Made by a program: the position numbers and the translations under genes. 34,848 bases of DNA from an uncultured Acidobacteriota bacterium. GTDB lineage: Bacteria; Acidobacteriota; Thermoanaerobaculia; Gp7-AA8. The DNA lies in the NCBI GenBank assembly GCA_946887105.1, contig CAMPKJ010000022.1, positions 1 to 34,848 on the forward strand, in the 5' to 3' direction. Below are positions 1-9,834 of this stretch, in pieces (within the stretch, counting starts at the first letter, position 1; every line of letters begins with the position of its first letter). The notes under the pieces are model-generated. The model worked only from the letters and a program-made list of their open reading frames with translations, had not been told where the DNA came from and did not search any database.

Positions 1-68
1 CGAAACCACTTCTCCACGAAAACGTAATCAGGTACGGAAGGAACGCACGGTTATCATCTGAGCCTCGC

Positions 69-2534
69 ATGAAACGGCTGGTCGCTCTTCTCGCGTTCGT
101 TCTCGGCATCGTCGTGCTGGTCGTGTTGATCCCGCGCTTCGATGCCGTGCAGCCGCATGTCGAGATCACGCGCGGGCAGGCGAAGGAGATCGCGGACGAC
201 CAGGCCCGCAAGCTCGGCATCCCGGTCGACCAGGCGTGGCACAACATCGTCTGGATCGGCTCGCCGCATCTCGATCGCGAGCTGGAAAAAGATCCGGAGC
301 GGTACCGCGCCTCCGCGGAGGATCCAGCGGTCGGTCCGCGCCTCGGCGGGTATCGCGTCAATTACTACCGGCGCGGCCTGGAGAAGTTCATCCCGTTTGG
401 CAGGGTCTACGTCAGCGGCCGCGGGGAGATCCTCGCGGCGCGCCTGCTGCAGCGGCCGGAAGCGGTCGGCGCCAATCTGACCGAGGCGCAGTTGCGGCCG
501 CAGGCGGATGCGTTCGTACGGTCGCGGAAATTGCCCGGTGCCCCGAATCCCGTGTTCGAATCGGCGCGGCCGAACGTGCAGCGCGGACGCACCGACTGGA
601 CCTTCCGCTACCGCGTCCGTTCGGACTTCGACACCGGCAAGGTCGTGATGTACCTCTGGGTCTACTTCAGCGGCGACCGCTTCGCCGGCTGGGACCTGAT
701 CGAGGAGTACGCGGACGGCACGCCGTTCCGCTTCGACAACCAGGTCGGCGGCACGCTCGGCAGCTACGTCGCGCTGTACGTCCTGCTGCTCGTGCTGCTG
801 GTGATGTTCCTCAAGAAGTACCACGCCGGTGAAGTCGGCGTCGGCACCGCCACCTTCCTGTTCGGCGCGGTGCTGCTCCTCTCGATCATCGGCGATCTGA
901 TCGTGGCGCCCGCGATGTCGGACGGCACCGGCATGGGGAGCATCGACGCGCAGCAGACCGCGTTCGCGATCGCGGGATTCAAGATCCTCTTCGTCGACGT
1001 GCCGATGGCGGTGCTGGTGTTTCTGGCCTGGGCGGTCGGCGAGAGTTACGCACGCGAGCGCTGGGGCCATCGCCTGGCGTCGTTCGACGCGCTGCTGCGG
1101 CGCGATCCGATCAACGCCACCGTCGGCCAGTCGGTATTCGCGGGCGTGCTCACCGCTCCCGTGGTCGCGGCGGCGACGTTCCTGATCGGCGCGATTGCGA
1201 CGTACACCGGACTCGCCCATCCCGTGCTCGGTGGCGGCACGCAAACGATCCTCTATCTCGGCGGGCCGCTGGCGATGATTCTCGGCGCGAGCGTCGAGGC
1301 GATCATGACCGCGGTGGTCGCGATCCTGTTCGTGCTCGCCTTCGCCCATCGCCGGCGGAAGACGTGGCTGGGGATCATCGTCGCGTTGCTCCTGGTTGCG
1401 ATCGGCGGCATCTGCGCGCCGCCCATCGGTCCCTACGCGATGCGGATGCTGTTCGGATTCGGCGGCGGACTGGCGGCGATCGCCATCTTCCTCCGCTACG
1501 ACCTGCTGGCCACGACCATCGCGCTCTTCTTCGGCTCCGCGCTCACCGCGTCACTGCCGCTGTTGAGCATGTCCGGCGGCGACTTCCGGACACAGCTCAT
1601 CCTCTCGATTGCGGTGCCGCTCGTCGTCGCCACCGGTGTCGCGGTGGCGGGCGTGCTGACTCGTCGCGAGGTGGTGTACTCCTACGAAGATCTCGCGCCG
1701 CACGTGAAGCGCATCGTCGAGCGCGAGCGCGTGAAGGCCGAGATCGATGCGGCCAATCGCATTCAGGCCGCGCTGCTGCCGCTCGATGCGCCGAACCTCG
1801 CCGGCGCGAGCGTGGCTTCGCACTATCGCGCGGCGACCGAGATCGGCGGCGATTACTTCGACTTCCTGAAAGTCGCGAGCGGCGAGATCGGCATCGCCTT
1901 CGGCGACGTCTCCGGACACGGTCTGACCAGCGGCATCGTCATGGCCATGGCCAAATCGGCGCTGCTGGTGCAGGTCGACTACGACCCGGCGCCGCGCGCG
2001 GTGCTGGATGTGCTGAACGAGATCGTGATCAAGACCTCGCCGCGGCGCACCATGATGACCTTCTTCTTCGGCCTGCTCGATCCGCGCGCGCAAACGCTGC
2101 GCTTCTCCTCGGCCGGCCATCTCGATCCGTACGTCTATCGCGCGAGCAGCGGGAAGATGGAGGCACTGTCGTCGTGGGGCTTCCCGCTCGGCGTGCGCCG
2201 GCGCGATCCGTTCCGCGAGCACATCGTCGAGTTCAGCGCCGGCGACCGCCTGGTGTTGTACAGCGACGGCCTCATCGAGTGCGTCGACGACGACGGCGAG
2301 CCGTTCGGCTTCGAGCGATTCGAGAAGGTGATCTCCGAGCACGGACGCCGGTCCGCGGACGAGATCAAGAAGGCGCTGTTGAACGCCGTGCGCAAGTTCA
2401 CGCGCAATCGTCCGCCGGAAGACGATCAGACGCTGGTGGTGGTGGCGTTCGAGGAAGAGGCACTGGACGCGGTCCCCGACCGAAGCGGTGTCATCGCTCT
2501 GCAAACTGTCGAAACCGCGGAGACAGTGCACTAG
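69..2534 (+). CDS. Membrane-anchored SpoIIE-type (PP2C) Ser/Thr phosphatase
   Basis: An 821-residue protein likely to dephosphorylate a Ser/Thr phosphoprotein such as an anti-anti-sigma factor, acting from the inner membrane. Residues 1-25 form an N-terminal membrane anchor. About 200 extracytoplasmic residues follow, then a block of roughly eight hydrophobic segments (about 235-540), then a cytosolic SpoIIE/PP2C domain from about 555 to 800. Phosphatase motifs are visible in order: GGDYFDF near 592 and GDVSGHG near 613 (metal-binding Asp residues), SSAGH, GFPLGV, LVLYSDGLIE near 730, and EDDQT near 784. A GESYARER motif in the membrane part loosely recalls CPBP-type intramembrane protease folds, but I would not call it catalytic. 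The ATG has no clear Shine-Dalgarno; a TATCAT box at 52-57 precedes it by 11 bases. The domain call is firm. The substrate is unknown and no partner STAS or anti-sigma gene is adjacent. Confidence 0.93.
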   Translation: MKRLVALLAFVLGIVVLVVLIPRFDAVQPHVEITRGQAKEIADDQARKLGIPVDQAWHNIVWIGSPHLDRELEKDPERYRASAEDPAVGPRLGGYRVNYYRRGLEKFIPFGRVYVSGRGEILAARLLQRPEAVGANLTEAQLRPQADAFVRSRKLPGAPNPVFESARPNVQRGRTDWTFRYRVRSDFDTGKVVMYLWVYFSGDRFAGWDLIEEYADGTPFRFDNQVGGTLGSYVALYVLLLVLLVMFLKKYHAGEVGVGTATFLFGAVLLLSIIGDLIVAPAMSDGTGMGSIDAQQTAFAIAGFKILFVDVPMAVLVFLAWAVGESYARERWGHRLASFDALLRRDPINATVGQSVFAGVLTAPVVAAATFLIGAIATYTGLAHPVLGGGTQTILYLGGPLAMILGASVEAIMTAVVAILFVLAFAHRRRKTWLGIIVALLLVAIGGICAPPIGPYAMRMLFGFGGGLAAIAIFLRYDLLATTIALFFGSALTASLPLLSMSGGDFRTQLILSIAVPLVVATGVAVAGVLTRREVVYSYEDLAPHVKRIVERERVKAEIDAANRIQAALLPLDAPNLAGASVASHYRAATEIGGDYFDFLKVASGEIGIAFGDVSGHGLTSGIVMAMAKSALLVQVDYDPAPRAVLDVLNEIVIKTSPRRTMMTFFFGLLDPRAQTLRFSSAGHLDPYVYRASSGKMEALSSWGFPLGVRRRDPFREHIVEFSAGDRLVLYSDGLIECVDDDGEPFGFERFEKVISEHGRRSADEIKKALLNAVRKFTRNRPPEDDQTLVVVAFEEEALDAVPDRSGVIALQTVETAETVH

Positions 2535-2562
2535 GTGGAATGGTAGAGTTCGGTCATTCCAC
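2535..2562 (+). terminator. Stem-loop directly after the phosphatase stop codon
   Basis: GTGGAATG (2535-2542) and CATTCCAC (2555-2562) form a perfect 8-bp stem with a 12-base loop, starting at the base after the TAG stop. There is no U-tract; a GA-rich run follows that contains the next gene's ribosome binding site. It could be an attenuator or mRNA-stabilising hairpin rather than an intrinsic terminator. Confidence 0.45.
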
Positions 2563-2585
2563 AGAGAGAGAGAGGAGAAATGACC

Positions 2586-3017
2586 ATGGGCAACTTCTAC
2601 AGTATCGGAGCGGTCGCGAAGCGCGCGAATACCTTCTCGTTCTTCAGCCTCAACATCACGTCCGGAGTGATCACCAACAGCGGCGTCTCGTACGAGAACC
2701 CGGTCAACGCGCAGTCGACGTACGTGAACGTGTACGCGACGGCGGTGCAGTCGCAGGGCAGCCCCGCCGACGTCACCCTCGGCGCCGCGATCGACAGCTC
2801 GGCTCCGGTGACCGGCAGCGTCATGGCCAGCCCCCCGACCAACGTCGACGTGGTGGTCACGCTGTACGGCCAGGGTACGGTGCTGGGCACCTACACGCTC
2901 CCGGCCGGCCAGACCAGCGGCAACTTCACGTTCCAGGTCAGCTCCAGCGATGCCATCCCTGAAAACGAGGTGGAATCGGCGCTGAAGAAGATCCTTCCCC
3001 AGGCTCCGCGCGCCTAG
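2586..3017 (+). CDS. Small beta-rich hypothetical protein (Ig-like)
   Basis: A 143-residue protein of unknown function. No signal peptide or membrane segment is visible. The composition (many Thr, Ser, Val, Asn, Gly) and a C-terminal stretch containing VVVTLYGQGTVLG and LPAGQTSGNFTFQV resemble bacterial Ig-like or CalX-beta-like surface-protein repeats, in which PAGQTS-x-FTF is common. The start is chosen at 2586 because the GGAG at 2574-2577 is 8 bases upstream; an in-frame ATG at 2580 would leave only 2 bases. It follows the SpoIIE phosphatase by 51 bases across a stem-loop and may be co-transcribed. The last 20 residues are charged and Pro-rich, unlike the rest. Confidence 0.7.
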   Translation: MGNFYSIGAVAKRANTFSFFSLNITSGVITNSGVSYENPVNAQSTYVNVYATAVQSQGSPADVTLGAAIDSSAPVTGSVMASPPTNVDVVVTLYGQGTVLGTYTLPAGQTSGNFTFQVSSSDAIPENEVESALKKILPQAPRA

Positions 3018-3029
3018 CTCGCACCCCTG

Positions 3030-3056
3030 CCTTCTCCCCTCTCGGAGGGGAGAAGG
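3030..3056. terminator. 12-bp palindromic hairpin downstream of small gene
   Basis: CCTTCTCCCCTC (3030-3041) pairs perfectly with GAGGGGAGAAGG (3045-3056) across a 3-base loop, 12 bases after the stop at 3017. No T-tract follows; the text continues GCAGGCGGATGAGGGG. It resembles the CTC/GGGGAG palindromes dispersed in many GC-rich genomes, so it may be a repeat element that also acts as a 3' end. Confidence 0.6.
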
Positions 3057-3082
3057 TACCGCAGGCGGATGAGGGGCTGTTT

Positions 3083-3099
3083 GCGGGATAGAATCCCGC
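3083..3099 (+). promoter_or_regulatory. TAGAAT box within a small palindrome before ettA
   Basis: TAGAAT at 3089-3094 lies 9 bases before the ettA ATG and could be a -10 box giving a leaderless or near-leaderless mRNA, since no Shine-Dalgarno is present. It is embedded in a perfect 6-bp stem, GCGGGA (3083-3088) and TCCCGC (3094-3099). No good -35 is visible, so this is a weak call. Confidence 0.35.
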
Positions 3100-3103
3100 C
3101 CTT

Positions 3104-4780
<1,677 letters not shown>

Positions 4781-4782
4781 CT

Positions 4783-6546
4783 ATGCGCGGAGCGCTCGTC
4801 GTCCTCCTGTTCGCCACCTTTCCCGTCGTCGCGGATCTCACCCAATCCGCGCTGACGGGCGAGGTGACGATCGGCGACACACCCGCGGCGGGCGTCACCG
4901 TCACGGCCACCGCGCGCGCGACACAAACCTCCCGCACCGCCACCACCAACGCGCGCGGGCGTTACTGGATCGGCGCGCTCACGCCCGGCCTCTACGACAT
5001 CACCTTCTCGCGCGCGGGCCTCACCTCACTCTCGCGTCCCGCGACGATCGAGCTCGGACGGATCACGCGATCGGACGCGCGGCTGGAGATCAGCGCAGAC
5101 GAGGAGACGGTCATGTCGACCGTCACCACCGTCAGCGTCGCCGAGACCACGCCGATCACCACGCACTTCTGGGGCGATGAGCTCGATCGCGTTCCCTTGC
5201 GCCGCGACGTCATCACCGCGGCGGAGTTGTCGCCGCTTCACTTCGATGGCCAAACGACGCTCGACGACACCGCACTCTTCTTTCCTTCTCTTCTCGGCGA
5301 GGAAGCGCTCGAGGAAGTGACGATCGTGCGCGGCGCGCAACCGGTCGAGCTCGGCGGCTTCGGCAGCAGCACCATCCTGGCGCGTACGCGCTCGGGAAGC
5401 GATGCGTTCTCCCTCTCGCTGCGCGACACGTATGCGACGCACGGCGGCGGAGGGAACGTGCTCGAAAGCGCGAGCGCCGGCCGCATCGTGCCGGAGCGGC
5501 TCTGGTTCTTCGCCGCCGGATGGGGCGGCGACGCGACCGACGTCCGCGTCCGCAAGCTCCGCGGCTTCACGTTGAAAGCAACGGCGCAGGCCACGCCGTC
5601 GCATCACGTCGTGGCATCGCACTTCGACGCCGATGCCGCTGTCATCCCGAGCGTGAGTCGAGGGACCCGGGGGCCGGGTGGCACGATGCACACGAATGGT
5701 GCCGCCCCACACGCCCAGGTCCCTCGACTGACGCTCGGGATGACAGCCACCGCGCTCCGCTACACCGGGATCTTCAACGAGCGCTTCACCGCCGAAGCGA
5801 TCGTCAGCCGCTCGCACGCATCGTCGAACGGCACCGGTCGGGACGATGATGAAACGGCGGCGAAGGTGTCGTATCGCACCGGCGATCACGTCGTCAGCGC
5901 CGGCGGCAAACGCGACGTGTTTCACGTGAGCGATCGCTGGTCGGTTGGCCGATGGACCGTCGACGCGGGCGTGCGTCACGGCGACACGCGCACCACGCCG
6001 CGCATCGCAGCCGCATTCGACCTGCGCAGCGATCGCGGGAGTCACGCCATCGTCGCGAGCTGGGGCGAGTATCTCGAGTTCCCGCGCCAGGCCGGGCCCG
6101 GATCCGCGCGGACGCCCGTGCTGCGCGTGACGACGCTCGGCTACACCTCATCGCTCGAATCCTCCGGCGCGGCGCGCATCGACGTTTTCCATTTCGAAGG
6201 CGCGCGCGACGTCGATCAGATCCAGGCGGACGCGCGCTATCGCATGTTCGATCGCTTCGAAGCCGGCGGCAGCTACGTCTACTCGCGCGGCGATGACGCA
6301 CTCGCCGCGCATGCGGGCCATGCGCGCATCGGCGTGCAGGTTCCGTTCGCCGGACACGAGCTCTCTGCGATGGTGCTGGAGCGCTACGACTTCGAACGCT
6401 GGACCACCGACTTCGGCGCGCGCTATGACGTGCCGGTGCGCCGCGTCGCACTCACGCTCGCGGCGGACGCCACGAACGTCTTCGACGCCGAAGATGTCGT
6501 GAGCCAGCCTCGGGGATTCCGCTTCTGGGTCCGCGCCCGCCTCTGA
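4783..6546 (+). CDS. Short TonB-dependent-receptor-like outer membrane protein
   Basis: A 587-residue exported protein. The start at ATG 4783 gives a signal peptide ending near residue 17, followed by a carboxypeptidase-regulatory-like beta domain (about 22-100, with the motif TTNARGRYWIGALTPGLYDI). A shortened plug-like stretch follows (EEVTIVRGAQPVELGGFG near 180), then beta-barrel-like sequence to the C-terminal WVRARL, where the final hydrophobic residues suit outer-membrane insertion. It is much shorter than the 1015-residue receptor downstream, and the plug looks degenerate, so transport activity is uncertain. It begins 2 bases after the ettA stop, so translation may be coupled. Residues about 286-321 are encoded by a palindromic repeat (5638-5747) that keeps the frame open. 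The ligand is unknown. Confidence 0.8.
   Translation: MRGALVVLLFATFPVVADLTQSALTGEVTIGDTPAAGVTVTATARATQTSRTATTNARGRYWIGALTPGLYDITFSRAGLTSLSRPATIELGRITRSDARLEISADEETVMSTVTTVSVAETTPITTHFWGDELDRVPLRRDVITAAELSPLHFDGQTTLDDTALFFPSLLGEEALEEVTIVRGAQPVELGGFGSSTILARTRSGSDAFSLSLRDTYATHGGGGNVLESASAGRIVPERLWFFAAGWGGDATDVRVRKLRGFTLKATAQATPSHHVVASHFDADAAVIPSVSRGTRGPGGTMHTNGAAPHAQVPRLTLGMTATALRYTGIFNERFTAEAIVSRSHASSNGTGRDDDETAAKVSYRTGDHVVSAGGKRDVFHVSDRWSVGRWTVDAGVRHGDTRTTPRIAAAFDLRSDRGSHAIVASWGEYLEFPRQAGPGSARTPVLRVTTLGYTSSLESSGAARIDVFHFEGARDVDQIQADARYRMFDRFEAGGSYVYSRGDDALAAHAGHARIGVQVPFAGHELSAMVLERYDFERWTTDFGARYDVPVRRVALTLAADATNVFDAEDVVSQPRGFRFWVRARL
5638..5747. repeat. Palindromic repeat element inside a coding sequence
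   Basis: The left arm 5638-5667 (GCTGTCATCCCGAGCG...) and right arm 5718-5747 are inverted copies over 30 bases with one mismatch. The interior also pairs (GGGTGGCAC near 5677 with GGTGCCGCCC near 5698), so the whole 110 bases can fold into one hairpin. From memory it resembles a GTCATCCCGAGCG...GTCGAGGGACC repeat found in many bacterial genomes. It is read in frame and contributes about 36 residues (VIPSVSRGTRGPGG...) that look unlike barrel sequence. Confidence 0.85.
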
Positions 6547-6739
6547 TTCGGCTTTCCGCGCGTTCCGCTCCACGAATTTGAATGTCGCTTCGCGACCAAA
6601 CGCGGTTACCATCTCTGTATCCAATCAGTTACAGAAGTGAGACACCGGGCGCGACGTGTGCTCTAACGCCGCTCACACATTCCCAGTTCCGCGTCAGCCT
6701 GGTTACATTTTCGCGTCCTTTTCGAAAACAGGAGGAGAT

Positions 6740-9700
6740 ATGCCACGTTTGCGTCAGTTCCTTGTTTTCCTTCTCGCTTTGCTCGGCGCCTTTGCGGCGT
6801 TCGGACAAGGCACGACCGGTTCACTCATCGGCAACGTCACCAGCGATGGTGCGGCTCTGCCGGGTGTGACGGTCACCATCAGTTCGCCGGCGCTTCAGGG
6901 CACGCGCACGGCGATCACCGGAGAAGGCGGCGGATACACGTTCCCGTCGCTGCCGCCGGGCAAATACACGGTCGCCTTCGACGTCGAAGGGATGTCGAAA
7001 ATCACCAGGACCGTATCGGTGCAGCTGGCCGCAACCGCACGCGCGGACGCGGAAATGAAATTGAGCAGCGTGTCCGAGGCGATCACCGTCACGGCGTCGG
7101 CTCCGGCGGTCATGGAGAACACGGACGTGGCGCGCAACTACACGGCCGAGCTCATCGCGGAGCTGCCGGTGCGGCGCAACATCACCGATACCGTGCTGCT
7201 CACGCCGGGCGTGAACAACTCCGGCGCGCGCGGCAACATCAGCATCTCCGGCGCTGCTTCGTACGACAACCTCTTCCTGGTGAACGGCGTGACCGTGAAC
7301 GAGAATCTGCGCGGGCAGCCGCACGATCTCTTCATCGAAGACGCCATCCAGGAAACGACCGTGCTCACCGGCGCGGTGTCGGCTGAATACGGCCGCTTCA
7401 CCGGCGGCGTGGTCAGCACGCTCACGAAGTCGGGCGGCAACGAGTTCCACGGCTCGTTCCGCGACACGTTCAACAATGCGGCCTGGATCTCCAAGACCCC
7501 GGTCGAGACCACCGATCACCTCGACGAGATCGCGCAGACGTACGAAGCGACCCTCGGCGGATATGCGTGGCGCGACCGCCTCTGGTTCTTCGCCTCCGGC
7601 CGCGACGCCAAGGGTGCGCCGGCAGTGGGCATCAACCCGGTCGGTTCCACCACGGCGCCGACGGGCCAGCCGGTGACGACCTTCTCGAACACGGTCGACG
7701 AAACGCGCTACGAAGTGAAGCTCACCGCGCAGCTCTTCGCGCAGCACTCACTGATCGGCTCGTTCCTCGACGTCGACCGTGTCGAGACCAACAACTACTT
7801 CGCGCCGATCTACGACGTGGAGAGCATCGTTCCCAACCGTTCGCTTCCGAACGAACTGCTGGCCGTCAGCTACAACGGCGTGCTGACCAGCAACCTGCTC
7901 GTCGAAGCGCAGTACTCGGAGAAGAAGTTCTCCTTCATCGGCAGCGGCGGCCAGTTCACCGATCAGATCCGGGGAACCTGGGTCCAGGACACCAACGCGC
8001 GCTGGAACGCGCCCGTGTTCTGCGGCGTCTGCACGCCGGAGGGCCGCGACAACGACTCCATCGCCGCCAAGGCCACGTACTTCGTGAACACGCGCTCGAT
8101 GGGCACGCACAACTTCGTCGCCGGCGGCGAGGATTACCACGAGACCCGCGCCGTCAACAATTACCAGTCCGCCAGCCAGTTCGAAGTCTTCTCCACCGGC
8201 ACGGCCCGCTTCTTCAACGGCTCGCCGTATCCGGTGTTCGACACGAACACGCGCCTTCGCCACCGTCCGATCCTGCAGCTCTCGCAGGGCAGCGACATGA
8301 AGACCCGCGCGTTCTACATCAATGACAAGTGGGACTTCAACAACCACTGGAGCTTCAACGTCGGCGTGCGCTGGGACAAGAACGACGCCGTCGACGCCAG
8401 CGGCAACGTGGTCTCGGACGACAGCGCATTCAGCCCGCGCCTCGGCGCGCTGTACGACATCCGCGGCGACGGCCGCTATCGCATCAACGCCAGCTACAGC
8501 CATTACGTGACCAAGATCGTCGACGGCAACGTCGGCGGCGGCGCGGCCGGCGCAGGCGTGCCCGCGCTCTTCAACTATCGCTATGAAGGTCCGGTCATCA
8601 ATCCGGCCGGCACGCCCGACTCGGAGCTGGTCAACACCCGCGACGCGCTGACGACCATGTTCAACTGGTTCAACAGCCTCACCGAAGACCAGAAGAAGGC
8701 CGTGCTGGTGAGCTCGTCGATTCCGGGCTTCACCACGCAGATCATCGATCCGATCGAGTCGCCGTTCGTGCGCGAGCTCGTGCTCGGCTTCGGCACGCAG
8801 ATCGGCTCGAGCGCGCATGCGCGCGTCGATCTGATCGACCGCAAGTGGGACAACGAGTATGCGACGCTGGTCGATCTCAGCACCGGCAGGTTCACCGCGC
8901 CCAACGGCGCCACCGGCGACCTGGCCGCGATCATCAACGACGACGGCTTCATCGAGCGCACCTATCAAGCCGTGCAGACGACGTTCGGCTGGAACCGCGG
9001 CCGCTTCAACGTCGGCGGCGGCTACACCTGGTCGCACATGGAAGGCAACGACCTGCCCGAGGGTGACGGCACCGCGGGCGTCACCAACCAGTTCGGCTAC
9101 TTCTATCCCGAGTATCTGAACTACGAGCGCCGCGCTCCGAAGGGAACCCTGCTCGGCGATCAGACCCATCGCCTGCGCGCGTGGGTCGGCTACGACATCC
9201 CGTTCCCGGTCGGCCAGCTCAACGCCACCGTGCTGCAGGCCTATGACTCCGGCCGCGCATACTCGGCGATCGGAAACATCAACGCCGGCCCGAACGGTGC
9301 CTCCGGATGCGGTACGAATGCCGCCACGACTCTCTGCGCGAGCCCCGTGCCCGCGAATCCGGGATACCTGTTGTCCACGATCAGCGATTCGCACGCGTAC
9401 TACTTCAGCGACCGCGGTGCGTTCCGCACGGACGCCGCGACCAGCACCGATCTCTCCGTCAACTATCGCGTGCCGGTCGGACGCTTCGAGCTGTTCGCGC
9501 AGGGTCAGCTGCTGAATGCGTTCGCCGAAGAAACGGTCAACGATATTTATCTCAGCCGCATGGACTTCACGGTCCGTACGTTCCGCACCAACGGCGCGGC
9601 GTCCGGTCTGAAGCAGTTCAATCCATACACCGAAACTCCGATCGAATGCCCTCAGGGACAGAACAAGGATCAGTGCTCGGCCCTCGGCGCGCACTGGCAG

Positions 9701-9787
9701 CTCGGTGCGAACTTCGGGAAGGCGATCAGCAAGGACGCCTACCAGTCGCCGCGCACCTATCGCTTCTCGCTCGGCATCCGCTTCTAA
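6740..9787 (+). CDS. TonB-dependent receptor with carboxypeptidase-regulatory-like domain
   Basis: A 1015-residue outer membrane receptor for TonB-driven uptake of a large nutrient, perhaps an oligosaccharide or peptide; the substrate cannot be read from sequence. The ATG at 6740 follows GGAGGA (6731-6736) and begins a signal peptide ending FAAFGQG near residue 23. Next comes a carboxypeptidase-regulatory-like domain (about 24-110, with GGGYTFPSLPPGKYTV) and a plug domain (about 115-260, with VLLTPGVNNSG, YDNLFLVNGV and ETTVLTGAVSAEYGRFTGGV). The barrel ends in YRFSLGIRF, a typical C-terminal aromatic signature. The family is abundant in Acidobacteriota. No SusD partner is adjacent. The 193 bases before it hold no gene. 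An intrinsic terminator follows at 9799. Confidence 0.93.
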   Translation: MPRLRQFLVFLLALLGAFAAFGQGTTGSLIGNVTSDGAALPGVTVTISSPALQGTRTAITGEGGGYTFPSLPPGKYTVAFDVEGMSKITRTVSVQLAATARADAEMKLSSVSEAITVTASAPAVMENTDVARNYTAELIAELPVRRNITDTVLLTPGVNNSGARGNISISGAASYDNLFLVNGVTVNENLRGQPHDLFIEDAIQETTVLTGAVSAEYGRFTGGVVSTLTKSGGNEFHGSFRDTFNNAAWISKTPVETTDHLDEIAQTYEATLGGYAWRDRLWFFASGRDAKGAPAVGINPVGSTTAPTGQPVTTFSNTVDETRYEVKLTAQLFAQHSLIGSFLDVDRVETNNYFAPIYDVESIVPNRSLPNELLAVSYNGVLTSNLLVEAQYSEKKFSFIGSGGQFTDQIRGTWVQDTNARWNAPVFCGVCTPEGRDNDSIAAKATYFVNTRSMGTHNFVAGGEDYHETRAVNNYQSASQFEVFSTGTARFFNGSPYPVFDTNTRLRHRPILQLSQGSDMKTRAFYINDKWDFNNHWSFNVGVRWDKNDAVDASGNVVSDDSAFSPRLGALYDIRGDGRYRINASYSHYVTKIVDGNVGGGAAGAGVPALFNYRYEGPVINPAGTPDSELVNTRDALTTMFNWFNSLTEDQKKAVLVSSSIPGFTTQIIDPIESPFVRELVLGFGTQIGSSAHARVDLIDRKWDNEYATLVDLSTGRFTAPNGATGDLAAIINDDGFIERTYQAVQTTFGWNRGRFNVGGGYTWSHMEGNDLPEGDGTAGVTNQFGYFYPEYLNYERRAPKGTLLGDQTHRLRAWVGYDIPFPVGQLNATVLQAYDSGRAYSAIGNINAGPNGASGCGTNAATTLCASPVPANPGYLLSTISDSHAYYFSDRGAFRTDAATSTDLSVNYRVPVGRFELFAQGQLLNAFAEETVNDIYLSRMDFTVRTFRTNGAASGLKQFNPYTETPIECPQGQNKDQCSALGAHWQLGANFGKAISKDAYQSPRTYRFSLGIRF

Positions 9788-9798
9788 CCCGCGCTTCG

Positions 9799-9830
9799 AA
9801 AGTGCGGCGGCTTCGGCCGCCGCACTTTTT
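9799..9830. terminator. Strong bidirectional intrinsic terminator
   Basis: AAAGTGCGGCGGC (9799-9811), loop TTCG (9812-9815), GCCGCCGCACTTT (9816-9828), then more Ts. This is a perfect 13-bp stem with a UUCG tetraloop and a T-tract on + and matching A-tract upstream, so it can end both the receptor (+, stop at 9787) and the convergent peptidase (-, stop at 9835). Confidence 0.93.
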
Positions 9831-9834
9831 CTTC

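Noticed and set aside
6547..6739. Small gene or RNA in the gap before the TonB-dependent receptor
   Set aside because: No ORF with coding character or conserved RNA fold could be seen; it is probably promoter and leader.
7748..9694. 648-aa minus-strand ORF opposite the TonB-dependent receptor
   Set aside because: No domain, Arg/Ala-rich, and opposite a well-supported receptor.
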